DNA from: Taxillus chinensis
Lineage: Eukaryota > Streptophyta > Magnoliopsida > Santalales > Loranthaceae
Reading direction: 5' to 3'
Length of the DNA: 64,000 bases
Assembly: GCA_023512835.1 (NCBI GenBank)
Contig: CM042091.1
Coordinates: 48,995,284 to 49,059,283, forward strand
Of this stretch, positions 34,732-46,270 are shown piece by piece; position 1 is the first letter of the stretch; each line of letters opens with the position of its first letter. The translations under genes were made by a program, and so were the position numbers. The notes under the pieces were generated by a model. That model had not been told where the DNA came from, ran no database searches, and worked only from the letters and a program-made list of their open reading frames with translations.

Positions 34732-35032
34732 CTTGTGATGAGTCTTGATGTAATAAATAAACCATCGAATTTATGTTAAGTATAGATTACTATTCATATA
34801 ATTGTAATATCTTATTTGTCTAACGCACCCGGTCTGGAAGTCCAGATCGGGGGCGTTAAATGTATTAGAGCAAAGATTTAGTTAGGTATAGAGACTAGTT
34901 ATAAATAACATAGTATAGAGTCCTAAGCTTAGAATAATTATAGTAAATTATTTTATATAAGTATTATTGTGGTTATATGGTTAATTTTGAACTAACCTAA
35001 CCTCGAGTAACGTGTGTGCTTAAAGGGCCAAA

Positions 35033-38000
35033 ATGGTTGAAACAAGGAACGGAGGAAACAGGAACAACTCCACAAGGAATAACAAGATGGAAAATGAACT
35101 TCGGGAGGGTTCAACACCAATGAACTCTTCCTCTAGTGGATAGGTTGCGGGAACACTACCACCAAATGGGCAACCTTCAAACATGGCAGCACCACAAGGT
35201 GTAAGCACAGAGAACCTGATGGCATTTCTTATGCAAATGGCACAAACGATGGCAACAAATATGACTCAACCCAACACAGCCGTTGGTCAACAAGAGCAAG
35301 GTATAAACCCTCAACCAAAAGAGGTAACAGTTGACCAATTTATGAAGCAGTATCCCCCAACCTTCTCCGATTCAACTAATCCCACTCACATGGAGGAATG
35401 GATTAATAAGTTAGAAAAGATATTCTCAGTATTGGAATATCCTGACCAGAAAAAGATAAAGTTTGCCATTTACAGACTGGAGGGCGAGGCAAACCAATGG
35501 TGGACCCTTGTTAAGAATACCAAAACTGAGGGAGAGATAGAAGCTCTAAGCTGGGAAGCTTTCAAAGGGATCTTACTAGAAAAGTATTTTCCCCGACCAT
35601 TGAGGAGTAAGATGGAGAGAGACTTCCTCGATCTTAAACAAAAGGATGATGATACTGTGGCCACGTATGAGGCAAAGTTCACCAAGTTAGCACGGTACAC
35701 ACCTCAGTACGTAGCTGAAACGCAAAGTAAAGTTCAAATGTTCTACCATGGGTTGAAACCAAGCATACGGAGAGCGTTGGCAGCTTTTGACTTCCCCGAC
35801 TATGAAGTTGTTGTTCGATGCACGATCAAAGTAGAAATGGAACATCTTGACTACCACCAAAATCATAGTCAAAATGATAAGAAAAGGAAACACCATGCTA
35901 ATGGATCGGAGATCACAAAGCCTAGTATGAAGGAGGTAGTACATTCCACCTGCCCTAAATGTGGTAAAAGACACTCTGGTGAATGTCTCCAAGGATCGGG
36001 AAAATGTTTCAAGTGTGGTAAGGCTGGACATCAAGCACGTGAATGCCGGGAAAGGCCTAAACAAGGGCCCCAAATGGGTCCTAATCCCATTCGTATGCAT
36101 AACCCTTTACATGCACCAAGACCAGAACCAAGTACACGCCCGACCGTCCAATGTTTCAACCTGCAATGAATTTGGACATTATACAAATAAATGCCCACAT
36201 GCAAAAACTATGGGGGATTATCGACAACCGTTGCGGCAACCACTTCGACATGTACAACCACAACAACAGCCACAACCACAGCAGCGCAACAACCACCTAG
36301 GGCACCGGCTCGCTCGGACGCTATTACAACTGCAGAAGTGGAGCCAATAATGGAAGAAGAATTAAACAACGATGTGGTGAAAGGTACCTTGCTCATAAGC
36401 TCAAGAAACGCTTATACCTTATTTGATTCTGGTTCAACGCATTCTTTCGTCTCACCAAAGTATGTCGAACATATGGATATTCCACATTAGAGATTAAAAG
36501 TGGAATTAACAATAATAACACCAAGTGGTATCACCATAAATGCCACTAAGATATATAAAGCATGCCCCATTACTATATGTGATAGGGTACTTCCCTGGAA
36601 ACCTAATCTCCTTACAAATAGTGGACTTTGATGTTATATTAGGGATGGATTGGTTAACATCCAATCACGCCACCATAGAGTGTACTCAGAAAAGAGTAAT
36701 TTTTAATCTCCCAAACCAACCTAAGTTAGTGTTTACATGTCAAAAGGATGGAGAGGATGTATCTAACCATCCAAAAGAGGGATATCTTTCCTCGGTCAAC
36801 ACAAGTGTAAGTGAGATTGCATTAAAAGAAGTCTCTATCGTTTGCAAATATGAAGATGTGTTTCCGGAAGAATTGCCAGGACCTCCTCCACCACGGAAGT
36901 TGAATTCTCCTTCGATCTATTTCCTGGGACAAATCCAATCTCCAAAAGTCCTTATCGGATGGCACCAACAGAGTTAAACGAATTGAAGAAGCAATTGCAA
37001 GATTTGATGGACAAAGGATTCATTAGGCCTAGTGCATCACCTTGGGGAGCACCGGTCTTGTTCGTGAAAAAGAAGGATGGCTCAATGAGGCTCTGCATCG
37101 ACTACAGAGGACTAAACAATGTCACCATCAAGAATAAATATCCTTTACCAAGGATAAATGATCTCTTCGATCAACTTAAAGGCGCCCAATACTTCTCAAA
37201 AATTGACCTTCGATCAGGTTACCATCAATTAAGGGTAAAGGAGATGGACATTCCCAAGACGGCCTTTCGAACGAGGTATGGTCACTATGAATTCGTCGTA
37301 ATGCCTTTCGGATTAACCAATGCCCCCGCAATATTCATGGACCTTATGAATAGAATATTCCACGACTTCTTGGACAAGTGTGTCGTTGTCTTCATTGATG
37401 ACATACTTATTTACTCCAAGAGTCGCGAAGAACATGAAGAGCATTTAAGGAGCGTACTGCAAACCTTAAGGGAGAAGAAACTATATGCCAAATTCAGCAA
37501 ATGTGAATTTTGGTTACAACAAGTCGCATTTTTAGGACATATTGTCACTCATGAAGGCATCTCCGTGGATCCTGCAAAGACAAAGGCCATAGAAGACTGG
37601 CCAAGACCCAAAACAGCAACGGAGGTTCGTAGTTTTCTCGGACTCGCAGGCTATTACCGAAGGTTCGTAGAAAACTTTGCAAGACTAGCAAGCCCATTAA
37701 TAAAACTGACTCGTAAGGGTGCTAAGATCGAGTGGACCACGAAGTGTGAGGAAAGCTTTCGATAACTAAAACGGCGCCTAGTTAGTACACCCGTCTTGGT
37801 ACTACCTTCAGGAGGAGAAAACTTCACAATTTATAGCGATGCATCGAAGGAAGGACTTGGATGTGTGTTAATGCAAAATGGTAAAGTAATTGCCTATGCA
37901 TCACGACAACTAAAGACCCACGAGGTGAACTATCCCACACACGACTTAGAACTAGCAAGCAATCATCCTTGCACTAAAGATTTGGCGTCACTATCTTTGT

Positions 38001-39731
38001 AGGGAGAAATGTGAGATTTACACCGATCATAAAAGTCTAAAATACATATTCACCCAAAAGGAGCTCAACATGCAACAAAGAAGGTGGCTAGAATTATTAA
38101 AAGACTATGATTGCACCATCAACTACCATCCTGGGAAGGCAAATGTGGTGGCAGATGCACTAAGCCGGAAACATGTCGGAACCTTGGCAACATTGATCAC
38201 TTCGCAAAGGCCTCTAATTGAAAATCTGAAGAGGTTGGATGTTGAAATCGTAAAACCTGGAGAAAGAAGCTACCTATTCCACATGACCATACAACCAACA
38301 CTTTTGGAGAGGATAAAGGCGGCACAACAAGAAGATCCCAAGCTACAACGAAAGAGGGAAGCAGCGCAAAAAGGTAGACTTCCTGAGTTCAACATCGATA
38401 AAGGTGGCTTCTTAAGATTTGGTACAAGACTCTGTGTACCATCATCTTCTGGACTAAAAAGGGAGTTACTAGCCGAAGCACATAGCTCTGCATTCTCTAT
38501 ACATCCAGAAAGCACCAAGATGTATCGAGATTTGCGAAAGAACTATTGGTGGGACAACATGAAGAGAGAAATCGCGGAATTTATATCCAGGTGCTTGGTG
38601 TGCCAAAGAGTAAAGGCTGAACGCCAATTACCAAGTGGAGTATTGCAATCACTTCCAATACCCGAATGGAAGTGGGAAAATATAACTATGGATTTTGTCA
38701 CGGGTCTGCCCAGAACATCAAAAGGACACAATGCGATTTGGGTCGTAGTGGATCGCCTGACAAAAAGGTCTCACTTCATCCCTATCCGTGACGATTTCTC
38801 TTTGGATCAATTAGCCAAGCTATACATCAAGGAAGTCATTCGATTGCATGGAGTGCCATTATCAATCGTCTCTCGATTGTGATCCAAGATTTACATCTAA
38901 GTTTTGGAGGAGCCTTCAACATGCCTTAAGTACCGAATCGAAGTTTAGATCGCCTTCCACCCTCAAATAGATGGGCAATCGAGAGGACAATCCAAACTTT
39001 GGAGGACATGCTTAGAGCTTGTGCTATTGACTTTCAAGGAGATTGGGAGAAACACCTTCCCTTGGTAGAATTCTCCTATAATAATAACTATCACGCAAGC
39101 ATACAAATAGCACCATATGAAGCTCTTTATGGGAAAAGGTGCCGAACACCAACATGTTGGGATGAGGTAGGAGAAAAGAAAACTACTTGCCCCCGATTTG
39201 GTGCAAGAAACAACAAAAAAGGTACGTCTAATTCAAGACCATATGCGAGCCGCTCAAAGCAGGCAAAAGAGCTATGCGGACCACCGACGAAAGGACTTGG
39301 AGTTTGAAGTAGGCGATCATGTATTTCTAAAGGTTTCACCATGGAAAGGAGTCATGCGATTTGGAAAGAAAGGGAAGTTAAGCCCCCGATACATTGGACC
39401 ATTTGACATACTAGAAAAGATTGGAGCAACAAGATATCGCCTAGCCCTACCACCACACTTGGAACACGTGCACAATGTGTTCCACGTGTCTCTCCTAAGA
39501 AAGTACATACCAGGACCCATCACATGTTTTAACGAAGAGTCTGTCCAACTCATTGTTGACTTGACCTACGAAGAACATCTGGTGCAAATCCTTGACCGCA
39601 AGGAACAAGTGTTACGTACGAAAAGAATTCCACTCGTGAAAGTGTTATGGAGGAATCAAATCACCGATGAGGCAACGTGGGAGCATGAAGAAATGATGAG
39701 GCAAAAATATCCTAAACTTTTCCATGATTAA
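35033..39731 (+). pseudogene. B2 gag-pol polyprotein pseudogene
   Basis: ATG at 35033 opens a frame with a TAG at 35141. The main gag frame (35183-36169) holds the retrotransposon gag domain and knuckles CPKCGKRHSGEC and CFKCGKAGHQARECR near 35950-36050. Protease LFDSGSTHSFVSPKY is near 36420, a stop follows at 36488. Reverse transcriptase 36959-37765 is nearly intact ([35 protein letters not shown]). RNase H 37796-38140, integrase zinc region and core 38430-39080, C-terminal SPWKGVMRFGKKGKLSPRY region and chromodomain 39198-39731 (LVKVLWRNQITDEATWEHE). About eight frame breaks. Chromodomain integrases direct insertion to heterochromatin; this copy is unlikely to do so itself. Confidence 0.93.
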
Positions 39732-40035
39732 GGTACGCAATAATTTCGAGGACGAAATTCTTTTAAGTGGGGTATGATGTAAGACCCGCAAAATTTTCTA
39801 ACTATTTAAGTTCTTCCTTAAATAGTAATAATAATAATATAATAATAAAGTCATTACTAACAATAGTTAGAAAGAATATTTTAGATATTATCACGATAAA
39901 AATAAGTACTCAATATAGTTATTTAAATAGCATGTGACTAGTAAGTAGCCGTTAGAATAGTAACTAGCCGTTAGAATAATAACAAGCCATTGGAATAAGT
40001 AACTAACCGTTATGAATAGTATCCATATGAATTGT

Positions 40036-40043
40036 TATAAATA
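40036..40043 (+). promoter_or_regulatory. First TATA box in the B2 3' LTR
   Basis: TATAAATA about 65 bp upstream of the ATG of the embedded ORF at 40108. The same motif and spacing occur in the 5' LTR near 26826; in solo LTR B1 it is degenerate. A second TATAAATA lies 1.2 kb downstream. Confidence 0.5.
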
Positions 40044-40107
40044 GGTATGAGTATGAGATTTTATTTATAAGAGAGTATAGAAGTAAGAAGAAGAATAATA
40101 AGAGGTT

Positions 40108-40362
40108 ATGGCATCAAGCTCTCAAGTACCGCCATCCGAGAATAGTGTACGAGATGAAGATCGGCGAGCAATACGACTTGAAATTATAAAGCTATGCTTT
40201 GCTGTAGATGAGCTAAATGCTTGTGTCCAATGGCTGCAATATAATGCGACGAGACACAGGGAGAAGTTTGAGGTTATTCGATGCGACAACCATGACAATG
40301 TTAGCCAGAAGGGTTGTGCGGCTCTCCCGAGAAGCACAACACGTCCTATGCACATACGCTAA
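40108..40362 (+). CDS. LTR-embedded ORF, 84 codons, unknown
   Basis: A small open frame inside the 3' LTR, starting MASSSQVPPSENSVRDEDRR and containing an amphipathic stretch (ELNACVQWLQYNATRHREKF) but no domain I recognise. It starts about 65 bp downstream of a TATAAATA box, as a real transcript would. The homologous frame in the 5' LTR (ATG at 26894) ends after a few dozen codons, and in B1 (ATG at 15061) it shifts early. It may be a captured host fragment, a decayed element gene or chance. No expression evidence. Confidence 0.35.
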   Translation: MASSSQVPPSENSVRDEDRRAIRLEIIKLCFAVDELNACVQWLQYNATRHREKFEVIRCDNHDNVSQKGCAALPRSTTRPMHIR

Positions 40363-41225
40363 TACAATTTAAGAAATTTTACGAAGACCATAAAATATGA
40401 TATTAATGTTTATGTTTAGGTTTATAATATTTTATGCTATAATGTTATCTTACTTTATTATTTATTGATTACGCAATTATATTATTTTATCCGCGTTAAT
40501 ATTAAATACGTTATAAAAATAAAATAATTTCTTATATGTCATAAAAAGTTTAGATGCTATATATTACGTCATTTAGTTTTTTAAACCAAATTACTATGGG
40601 TAAGTAAGTATTACAAGCCTTAACTTTACCAAAAGTATAAAACATAGGTAAGGCCCAAAAATTTGAATGAGGCAGATTCTGGAGGTCCCATTCAAAAATT
40701 CATAACTTGAATTATACAGATCCAATTGACATGAAACCAAAGCCCATTTGTTCATTTATGACTTAGCTAAAATGTGTAGAAATTTCAGAATTTAATATGA
40801 AGCCAATCAATTCCAGAAGTTAAAATACTACATATAGGTTCAGTATGAACGGGTAAACATTTTAGTATGACTTTAAAATTCAATAACTTTTGTTATACAT
40901 ATGTAAAAAATTATAAAATTGATACCCATTTGTAGATATTTGAGTTAGTAATGCAATACAATTGGCCGTTTGTCAAAAACTACAAAATTAAAAATGTTAT
41001 AATTGAATTAGTAGGGAGTACACCAATGTGGACTTTTGATGCCAAAGGAACCTTCTAGGTTTAAAAGTCTTAAAACATTTTTAAATGGTAGGAGCAGATA
41101 ACCACGTTTTTAATAATAGATAATATGAGGAAAATAAAGTATTATATATATTTTAAATAATTTAATTTAATGCCAAAGTCAAATTCGTACACTATTTTTC
41201 ACACTATTACACCTACCACCTTACC

Positions 41226-41233
41226 TATAAATA
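41226..41233 (+). promoter_or_regulatory. Second TATA box in the B2 3' LTR
   Basis: TATAAATA followed by a C/T-rich leader ('cctcacttcccttctcaagc'). Position, about 1.45 kb before the LTR end, and conservation in all three family-B LTRs (TATATAAG in B1) make it a candidate for the main LTR promoter. Confidence 0.5.
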
Positions 41234-42775
41234 GCATGCCTCACTTCCCTTCTCAAGCACTCTTTCCATTCAAATAAGCCACAAAACTCTCCTCCAAATA
41301 CTTCCCAAAAAGTTCTATTAACACCCCAATAGCCCTCCAAGCCTTCTCTTCTCTCAATCTTCCTCTCACTTGTTGGAAGTTTTAAGAGGTAGATATTTCA
41401 AGCATATATTAATCATGTTCTTCCTCCTCATACATATATATATTATGGATGGCCTTGCCCCTCAATATATATATGTATATTTATTAAACAATACGTATAT
41501 GTATATATATAAATTATTATTATTCCATGGAAGGCTAAGCCTCCTCATACATATATATATTATGGATGGCTTTGCCCCACAATATATATATATGTATATG
41601 ATACGTATATGTGTATATATAGATTATTATTATTCCATGGAAGGCTAAGTCTTATCATACATATATATATTATGGATGGCTTTGCCCCTCAATATATATA
41701 TGTATATTATATATGTATATGTATACGTATAGATTATTATTATTATCATGAGAAGTTTTTCCACCATAATATACTTATATATGTCTCTCAATATATTATT
41801 TATGAATATACTATTATTATTCAAACTAAAATATTAACTTTTAAATTTTGTTTCAAGGTTTATAAACGCGGAAGACAAAAAGATAGTAAGGATCCCCTCT
41901 TCCTTTCCTTACCACGATCTCCAACGTGGAAATTCATTTTCTATTTCTTCTTTATATTTATATCTCAAGATTTTTTTCCTCATAATATTATTTTAAGAAG
42001 AATTAACTTTCTTTGGCACTTCTTGGAAACTTGGTAATCTAATTTATTGAATGGTGAATACCCCTTTTACTTATCGGGGCTATTATTGCAAGACCTTCCT
42101 TTACGTTGAAATTTACCATTGATGTGATTGTTTGAAAATTTGTAAAGATATGTTTTATATTTGGCAATATGTTTATGGGTGGTTCCAGAAAGACCTCCAA
42201 TGCATTGGGTAAAGAACATCACCTGGAGAGTGTTAATCCAGTTGATAACAAGTTATGCAAGATATCTAGGTGGTGAACCTAGATGAGTAGATATTCTTAT
42301 TTTTCCATGAGTTGATTATTCTCCATATATTATCCCTTACTTTTAACCTTCCTGGGCTATTTGAGCTCATTTCCTTTCATGTTTTGTTTCCAACCCCAGG
42401 GAACTAAGAGAAAGCAAGGATGCTAGGATAATGGTATCCGAGTGCTTGGAATAAAATCATAAGAAGATTATGCATGTAGTATTTATGTCATGTAAAACTA
42501 TAATAGATTATCAACACCTAGTCTCTAAACGCTAAACCTTTGAGATCTTGTGATGAGTCTTGATGTAATAAACAAACCATCGAATTTATGTTAAGTAATA
42601 GATTACTATTCATATAATTGTAATATCTTATTTGTCTAACGCACCCGGTCCGGAGGTCCAGATCCGGGGGCGTTACAGGCCGTGGGAGGGCATCGAGGTA
42701 ACGATGTTATCGCTCTGGGGGGAAGCGATGTTGACAAGCGCAACGAGTACGTTGCGAGGATTGAGTGGAGGAGAA

Positions 42776-42965
42776 TGTCACGACCCGAGCAGCGTGGTGC
42801 TGGCGGGGACGTTTCTCAAGAGCATGATTCGGAATGTATTCGTGCTACATAAAGGAGAGGGGTTGGTTGAAAGCGTAGATGGTGCGCGCCGGAAGGTTCC
42901 AAGCGGTTCATGGAGGAAAACGGATGGAAGCCCTTCGGAGTTCGGACGTGCCGACCCGGTTGAAT
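42776..42965 (+). repeat. Partial TRIM LTR
   Basis: Starts TGTCACGACCCGAGCAGC like the complete LTRs and follows them to 'cgacccggttgaatg', then joins the TRIM interior ('ggcgagtggggcgagc'). Both parents share 'gaatg(c)ggg'-like bases at the join, so a deletion by short homology is likely. Confidence 0.8.
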
Positions 42966-43135
42966 GGGCGAGTGGGGCGAGCATCTTGGTAAAGGTGTTG
43001 CAACCTGCAGGGAAGCGATGTCCAAGTCGTTGACATTGGGCGAGTGGGAGGGCGTCGAGGTAACGATGCCATCGCCTGCGGGAAGCGATGTCGACAAGCG
43101 CAACGAGGACGTTGCGAGGATTGGGTGGAGGAGAA

Positions 43136-43546
43136 TGTCACGACCCGAGCAGCGTGGTGCTGGCGGGATGTTTCTTAGTGGCACGATTCAGAATGGATTC
43201 GTGCTACGTAAAGGAGAGGGGTTGGGTGAAAGTGTAGATGGTGCGCACCGGAAGGTTCCAGGCGGTTCGTGGAGGAAAACGGATGGAACCCCTTCGGAGT
43301 TCGACGTGCCGACCCGGTTGAATGCGGGGAGCACGCCGCTAGTCGAGGACTTGATGTTGAAGAAGGGATTTGGCCATCCTTACACAACCGGTCGGGAACC
43401 GGAGCCGTTCTCCTGATGAGCCCGGTGGCAAGGCGAAACCGGTCTACGTGCGCTTCAACCCTCAAAGGCTAAACTTAGCGGACCGTGGATAGAGAAGCTA
43501 AGTGCCGCAGTGGGTTGAGAGGCGCAGGAAACCCGACCCCGTGACA
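43136..43546 (+). repeat. TRIM LTR, complete copy 1
   Basis: TGTCACGACCCGAGC...GACCCCGTGACA, 411 bp. Preceded by a purine-rich tract (GGGTGGAGGAGAA) and followed directly by the primer-binding site. Confidence 0.88.
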
Positions 43547-43548
43547 AG

Positions 43549-43560
43549 TGGTATTAGAGC
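43549..43560 (+). promoter_or_regulatory. TRIM primer-binding site
   Basis: TGGTATTAGAGC lies two bases after the LTR, one mismatch from TGGTATCAGAGC, the common plant site complementary to the 3' end of initiator Met-tRNA, which primes minus-strand synthesis. Confidence 0.8.
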
Positions 43561-43941
43561 CGAACCGGCCCGTATCCCGAAGACTCGCCGAGCACTCTCG
43601 CGAGTAGCGTGATCCCAAGGTGGGAGCTCGCGGAGGTGAGTCGACCGATAGTGTCTTGCACGCCTTGCGTCCATAGAGTTGGAATATCCTAGAGTGTGAT
43701 ACGAGCCGGGCAAGGGAGTACGAAGGAGCGCGTCGGAGCGATCTTGGAAGCCTCCTATCCTTTGGACATTGGGCGAGTGGGGCGAGCATCTTGGTAAAGG
43801 TGTTGCAATCTGCGGGGAAGCGATGTCCAAGTCGTTGACATTGGGCGAGTGGGAGGGCGTCGAGGTAACGATGCCATCGCCTGCGGGGAAGCGATGTCGA
43901 CAAGCGCAACGAGGACGTTGCGAGGATTGGGTGGAGGAGAA

Positions 43942-44349
43942 TGTCACGACCCAAGCGTGGTGCTGGCGGGACGTTTCTTAGTGGCACGATTCAGGAATGA
44001 ATTCGTGCTACGTAAAGGAGAGGGGTTGGGTGAAAGCGTAGATGGTGCGCACGGAAGGTTCCAGGCGGTTCGTGGAGGAAAACGGATGGAACCCCTTCGG
44101 AGTTCGACGTGCCGACCCGGTTGAATGCGGGGAGCACGCCGCTAGTCGAGGACTTGACGTTGAAGAAGGGATTTGGCCATCCTTACACAAACCGGTCGGG
44201 AACCGGAGCCGTTCTCCTGATGAGCCCGGTGGCAAGGCGAAACCGGTCTACGTGCGCTTCAACCCTCAAAGGCTAAACTTAGCGAACCGTGGATAGAGAA
44301 GCTAAGTGCCGCAGTGGGTTGAGAGGCGCAGAAACCCGACCCCGTGACA
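43942..44349 (+). repeat. TRIM LTR, complete copy 2
   Basis: TGTCACGACCC...GACCCCGTGACA, 408 bp, highly similar to 43136-43546 and preceded by the same purine-rich tract (about 43930-43940). Confidence 0.88.
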
Positions 44350-45545
44350 ATAGGTAGGCCAAGGGGCAAACCAGAGGCGTCAAGAGCAAGCTTCCTTCAC
44401 CTAGCACTTACGACCAAGGATGCGTACCCACAGAGGTGCAAGCACCGGTGTGTTGGGTACCGACAGTGCAAGGAGCATCCATACTCCCGGGAAATGCTCC
44501 CGGTGAAAAGCCTAGTTGTAAGGGTGAAAGGCTCGGTGCCTTATTGGGGCACCGAGAACTAGGCCCCGCCAAAATTCACAAGGGATGGAGCCAGTGTCCA
44601 CCAATATTACCGAGGCTCCAGGAGGCGTGTCCCTTGTGAGGACAGGTCCTACCCGAAAAAAGCCAGATGAGAAACCATAGAAGGAAAAGAGCAGTAGATG
44701 AGCTACGAACAGTAAAAGGCTGTTAAAGTAGCAATACTGATCTACGGGCAAACAGGCAAAACCAACCAAATCTGGATTCTTCTTTAATATCATCCGAAAA
44801 GATAAAGCCTGTTGGAAGTCTTGTTCTACTCCAAGTTGCCCTGAAAAATAGCTCCAAGTAGGGGAGGATAAGCGCCTTTGCATGAAGTAGATCGCGGGGG
44901 AACATTTATTAGCTGAACCGGAATGAGAGAGGGCTTTGTTTTGTTTGTGACCCTCCCTATGATGGGACAGCCGACATCATAAACCTGCAGCAAAACAACA
45001 CCAGGAAAAAATTCCTACTAGGACAGGAAGGAAAACAAGTGGCCTTTCTTCTAGTAAACCGAATTACCCACAAAAAAAGAGGCTTTGAGACACTTTCTTG
45101 CTTTACTAGAATAATAGAAATCTTTATTTGTAACGCCAAATGACAACCAAGGAAGAAGTTCTGGTTGAGAAACTGATGAGTCCAAACTGCCAAGCAAGTA
45201 AACCTTATCCAACTCCAAGGTGATTCAGCAAAGATCTGTTGCATGTAGCAAACGGTTCCACCTTTGCTGAGAGTTTCATAAATAACGCACCTGAAAGAAA
45301 AAAAATAAGCTTGATTGGGGAAAAAGAAAACAAACTTTCCTTCTAGCAGTATACGAAACCCCAAGACAAGAAGAGGTTACACTGCCCTACTTAACCAGAT
45401 TAAGGGAGTGCCCTGTTTGGAGTACTAGATGAGCTGCTATAAGAAAACCAACACCGAGACATTAAAGGGAGCTCCATTCCTCTATTTGGAGTTGAGTAAT
45501 AGTAGGATTTGGTGGGATGCATAGCTCCGAGTAGGCTTCTACTAG
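44350..45545. other. Compositionally distinct block, possibly organelle-derived
   Basis: From the TRIM end to about 45545 the sequence changes character: balanced base composition, no microsatellites, no LTR ends, and phrases such as 'ggtgaaaggctcggtgcc' with small palindromes that resemble plant mitochondrial intergenic DNA. No mitochondrial gene is recognised and the open frames have no known domain. Nuclear insertion of mitochondrial DNA is a guess from style only. Confidence 0.35.
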
Positions 45546-46270
45546 ATGCTACCAAGGTAACATACCACTTATAATCTGAAAGTTGGGGATCCCATATATG
45601 ATTCTGCAAAATAGGAACACATAATTTAGGGGCATTAACTTCGGTATGTAATTGTTTCTGAAAATTGTAGGACCCCAGTTATCCCACTTATCTAGTTGTA
45701 ACTTGGGCATGGAAATAGTTATGTACCCAACATGTTTGAAAACATTTTTAAACCAATATAAGATCATTAAACAGATGTCATTATTATTTTATTTATAAAA
45801 ATTTATCTAAAATGTTATTATTATTGCTATTATTATTTACAAATTACATACCCCCACGTTACTACAGTCACTAATTGTATTTATATATAATAACTTGTCA
45901 AATCTTATTATTACTACTTTATTTTTATTAATTTAAATAATATTTTAAAGAATTAAATGTCCTAGCAACTCAATAATAAAAATTTACTACTATTTCTATA
46001 ATTAAAATTATGACATTTAAAAGTGATCGCCAAATCATGAGTTTGCATAACTTATTTTTTTGTTGACGTACAAGTAAACACAGCCTTAACATTTGCAATA
46101 GTATTTAAAACATGCATTTATGATACAAGAGCTGCAGACGCAACAACAGGGACCATAATGAACAACGCCAAATACGGTCTAGTAAGGCACACATCAAGGC
46201 AAACCTAGTTTGCTTATTTAGAGAAATCCACAAATGCGCACTGCCACATAACACGCTAATACTGTGTTCT
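45546..46270. other. AT-rich intergenic sequence and 3' UTR of the GGP gene
   Basis: No coding region. The portion next to 46270, read on the minus strand, should be the 3' UTR; the polyadenylation site cannot be fixed by eye. The part near 45780-45960 is almost pure A/T. Confidence 0.4.

Larger units (their letters stand above)
26564..34860 (+). repeat. 5' LTR of B2 (two pieces, 26564-29403 and 34732-34860)
   Basis: Apart from the C3 insertion this is a 2.97-kb LTR. TATAAATA motifs occur near 26826 and 28014, at the same relative positions as in the 3' LTR. The embedded ORF (ATG at 26894) is disrupted. CTTG flanks the C3 insertion on both sides (29400-29403 and 34732-34735). Confidence 0.9.
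26564..42677 (+). mobile_element. Ty3/gypsy chromovirus B2 (Tekay/Del-like), split by C3
   Basis: 5' LTR 26564-34860 (interrupted at 29404-34731), a degenerate primer-binding site at 34861 (TGTATTAGAGC, compare TGGTATCAGAGC), broken polyprotein 35033-39731, a purine-rich segment before the 3' LTR, and the 3' LTR 39778-42677 (2900 bp). Ends are TGTAAGACCCG and GGGGGCGTTACA (5' copy ending TTAAA). The C-terminal chromodomain-type sequence and roughly 2.9-kb LTRs fit the Tekay/Del lineage. The two LTRs look nearly identical apart from a TA-microsatellite expansion in the 5' copy. Flanks TGGGC and GGCCG are not a clean duplication, but both flanks belong to one TRIM interior. Confidence 0.92.
39778..42677 (+). 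repeat. 3' LTR of B2
   Basis: 2900 bp from TGTAAGACCCGC to GGGGGCGTTACA. Carries TATAAATA at 40036-40043 and again at 41226-41233, an 84-codon ORF between them, three imperfect repeats of a 'tatggatgg(c)tttgcccc' / 'ccatggaaggctaag' block at 41430-41700, and an intron-like segment from a GAG/GTAGATATT donor near 41387 to a TTTCAAG acceptor near 41857. Confidence 0.93.
42678..44349 (+). mobile_element. TRIM (miniature LTR retrotransposon) tandem
   Basis: Order: interior end (42678-42775), partial LTR (42776-42965), interior (42966-43135), complete LTR (43136-43546), primer-binding site and interior (43547-43941), complete LTR (43942-44349). With 26425-26563 this is an interior-LTR-interior-LTR-interior-LTR array sharing LTRs, later split by B2. 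LTRs of about 410 bp, a 395-bp interior and no coding capacity define a TRIM/SMART-like non-autonomous element that would rely on another retrotransposon's proteins. Open frames here show no protease, RT or integrase motif. Confidence 0.85.

Noticed and set aside
26559..42682. Target duplication of B2
   Set aside because: TGGGC on the left and GGCCG on the right do not match; only continuity of the TRIM interior supports the insertion.
42632..44296. Several open frames of 70-170 codons
   Set aside because: They lie in TRIM LTRs and interior, recur in each copy, and show no known domain; GC-rich composition leaves few stops.
44392..45767. Open frames of 60-135 codons on both strands
   Set aside because: No known domains, no consistent frame, and several overlap; better explained by the balanced composition of this block.
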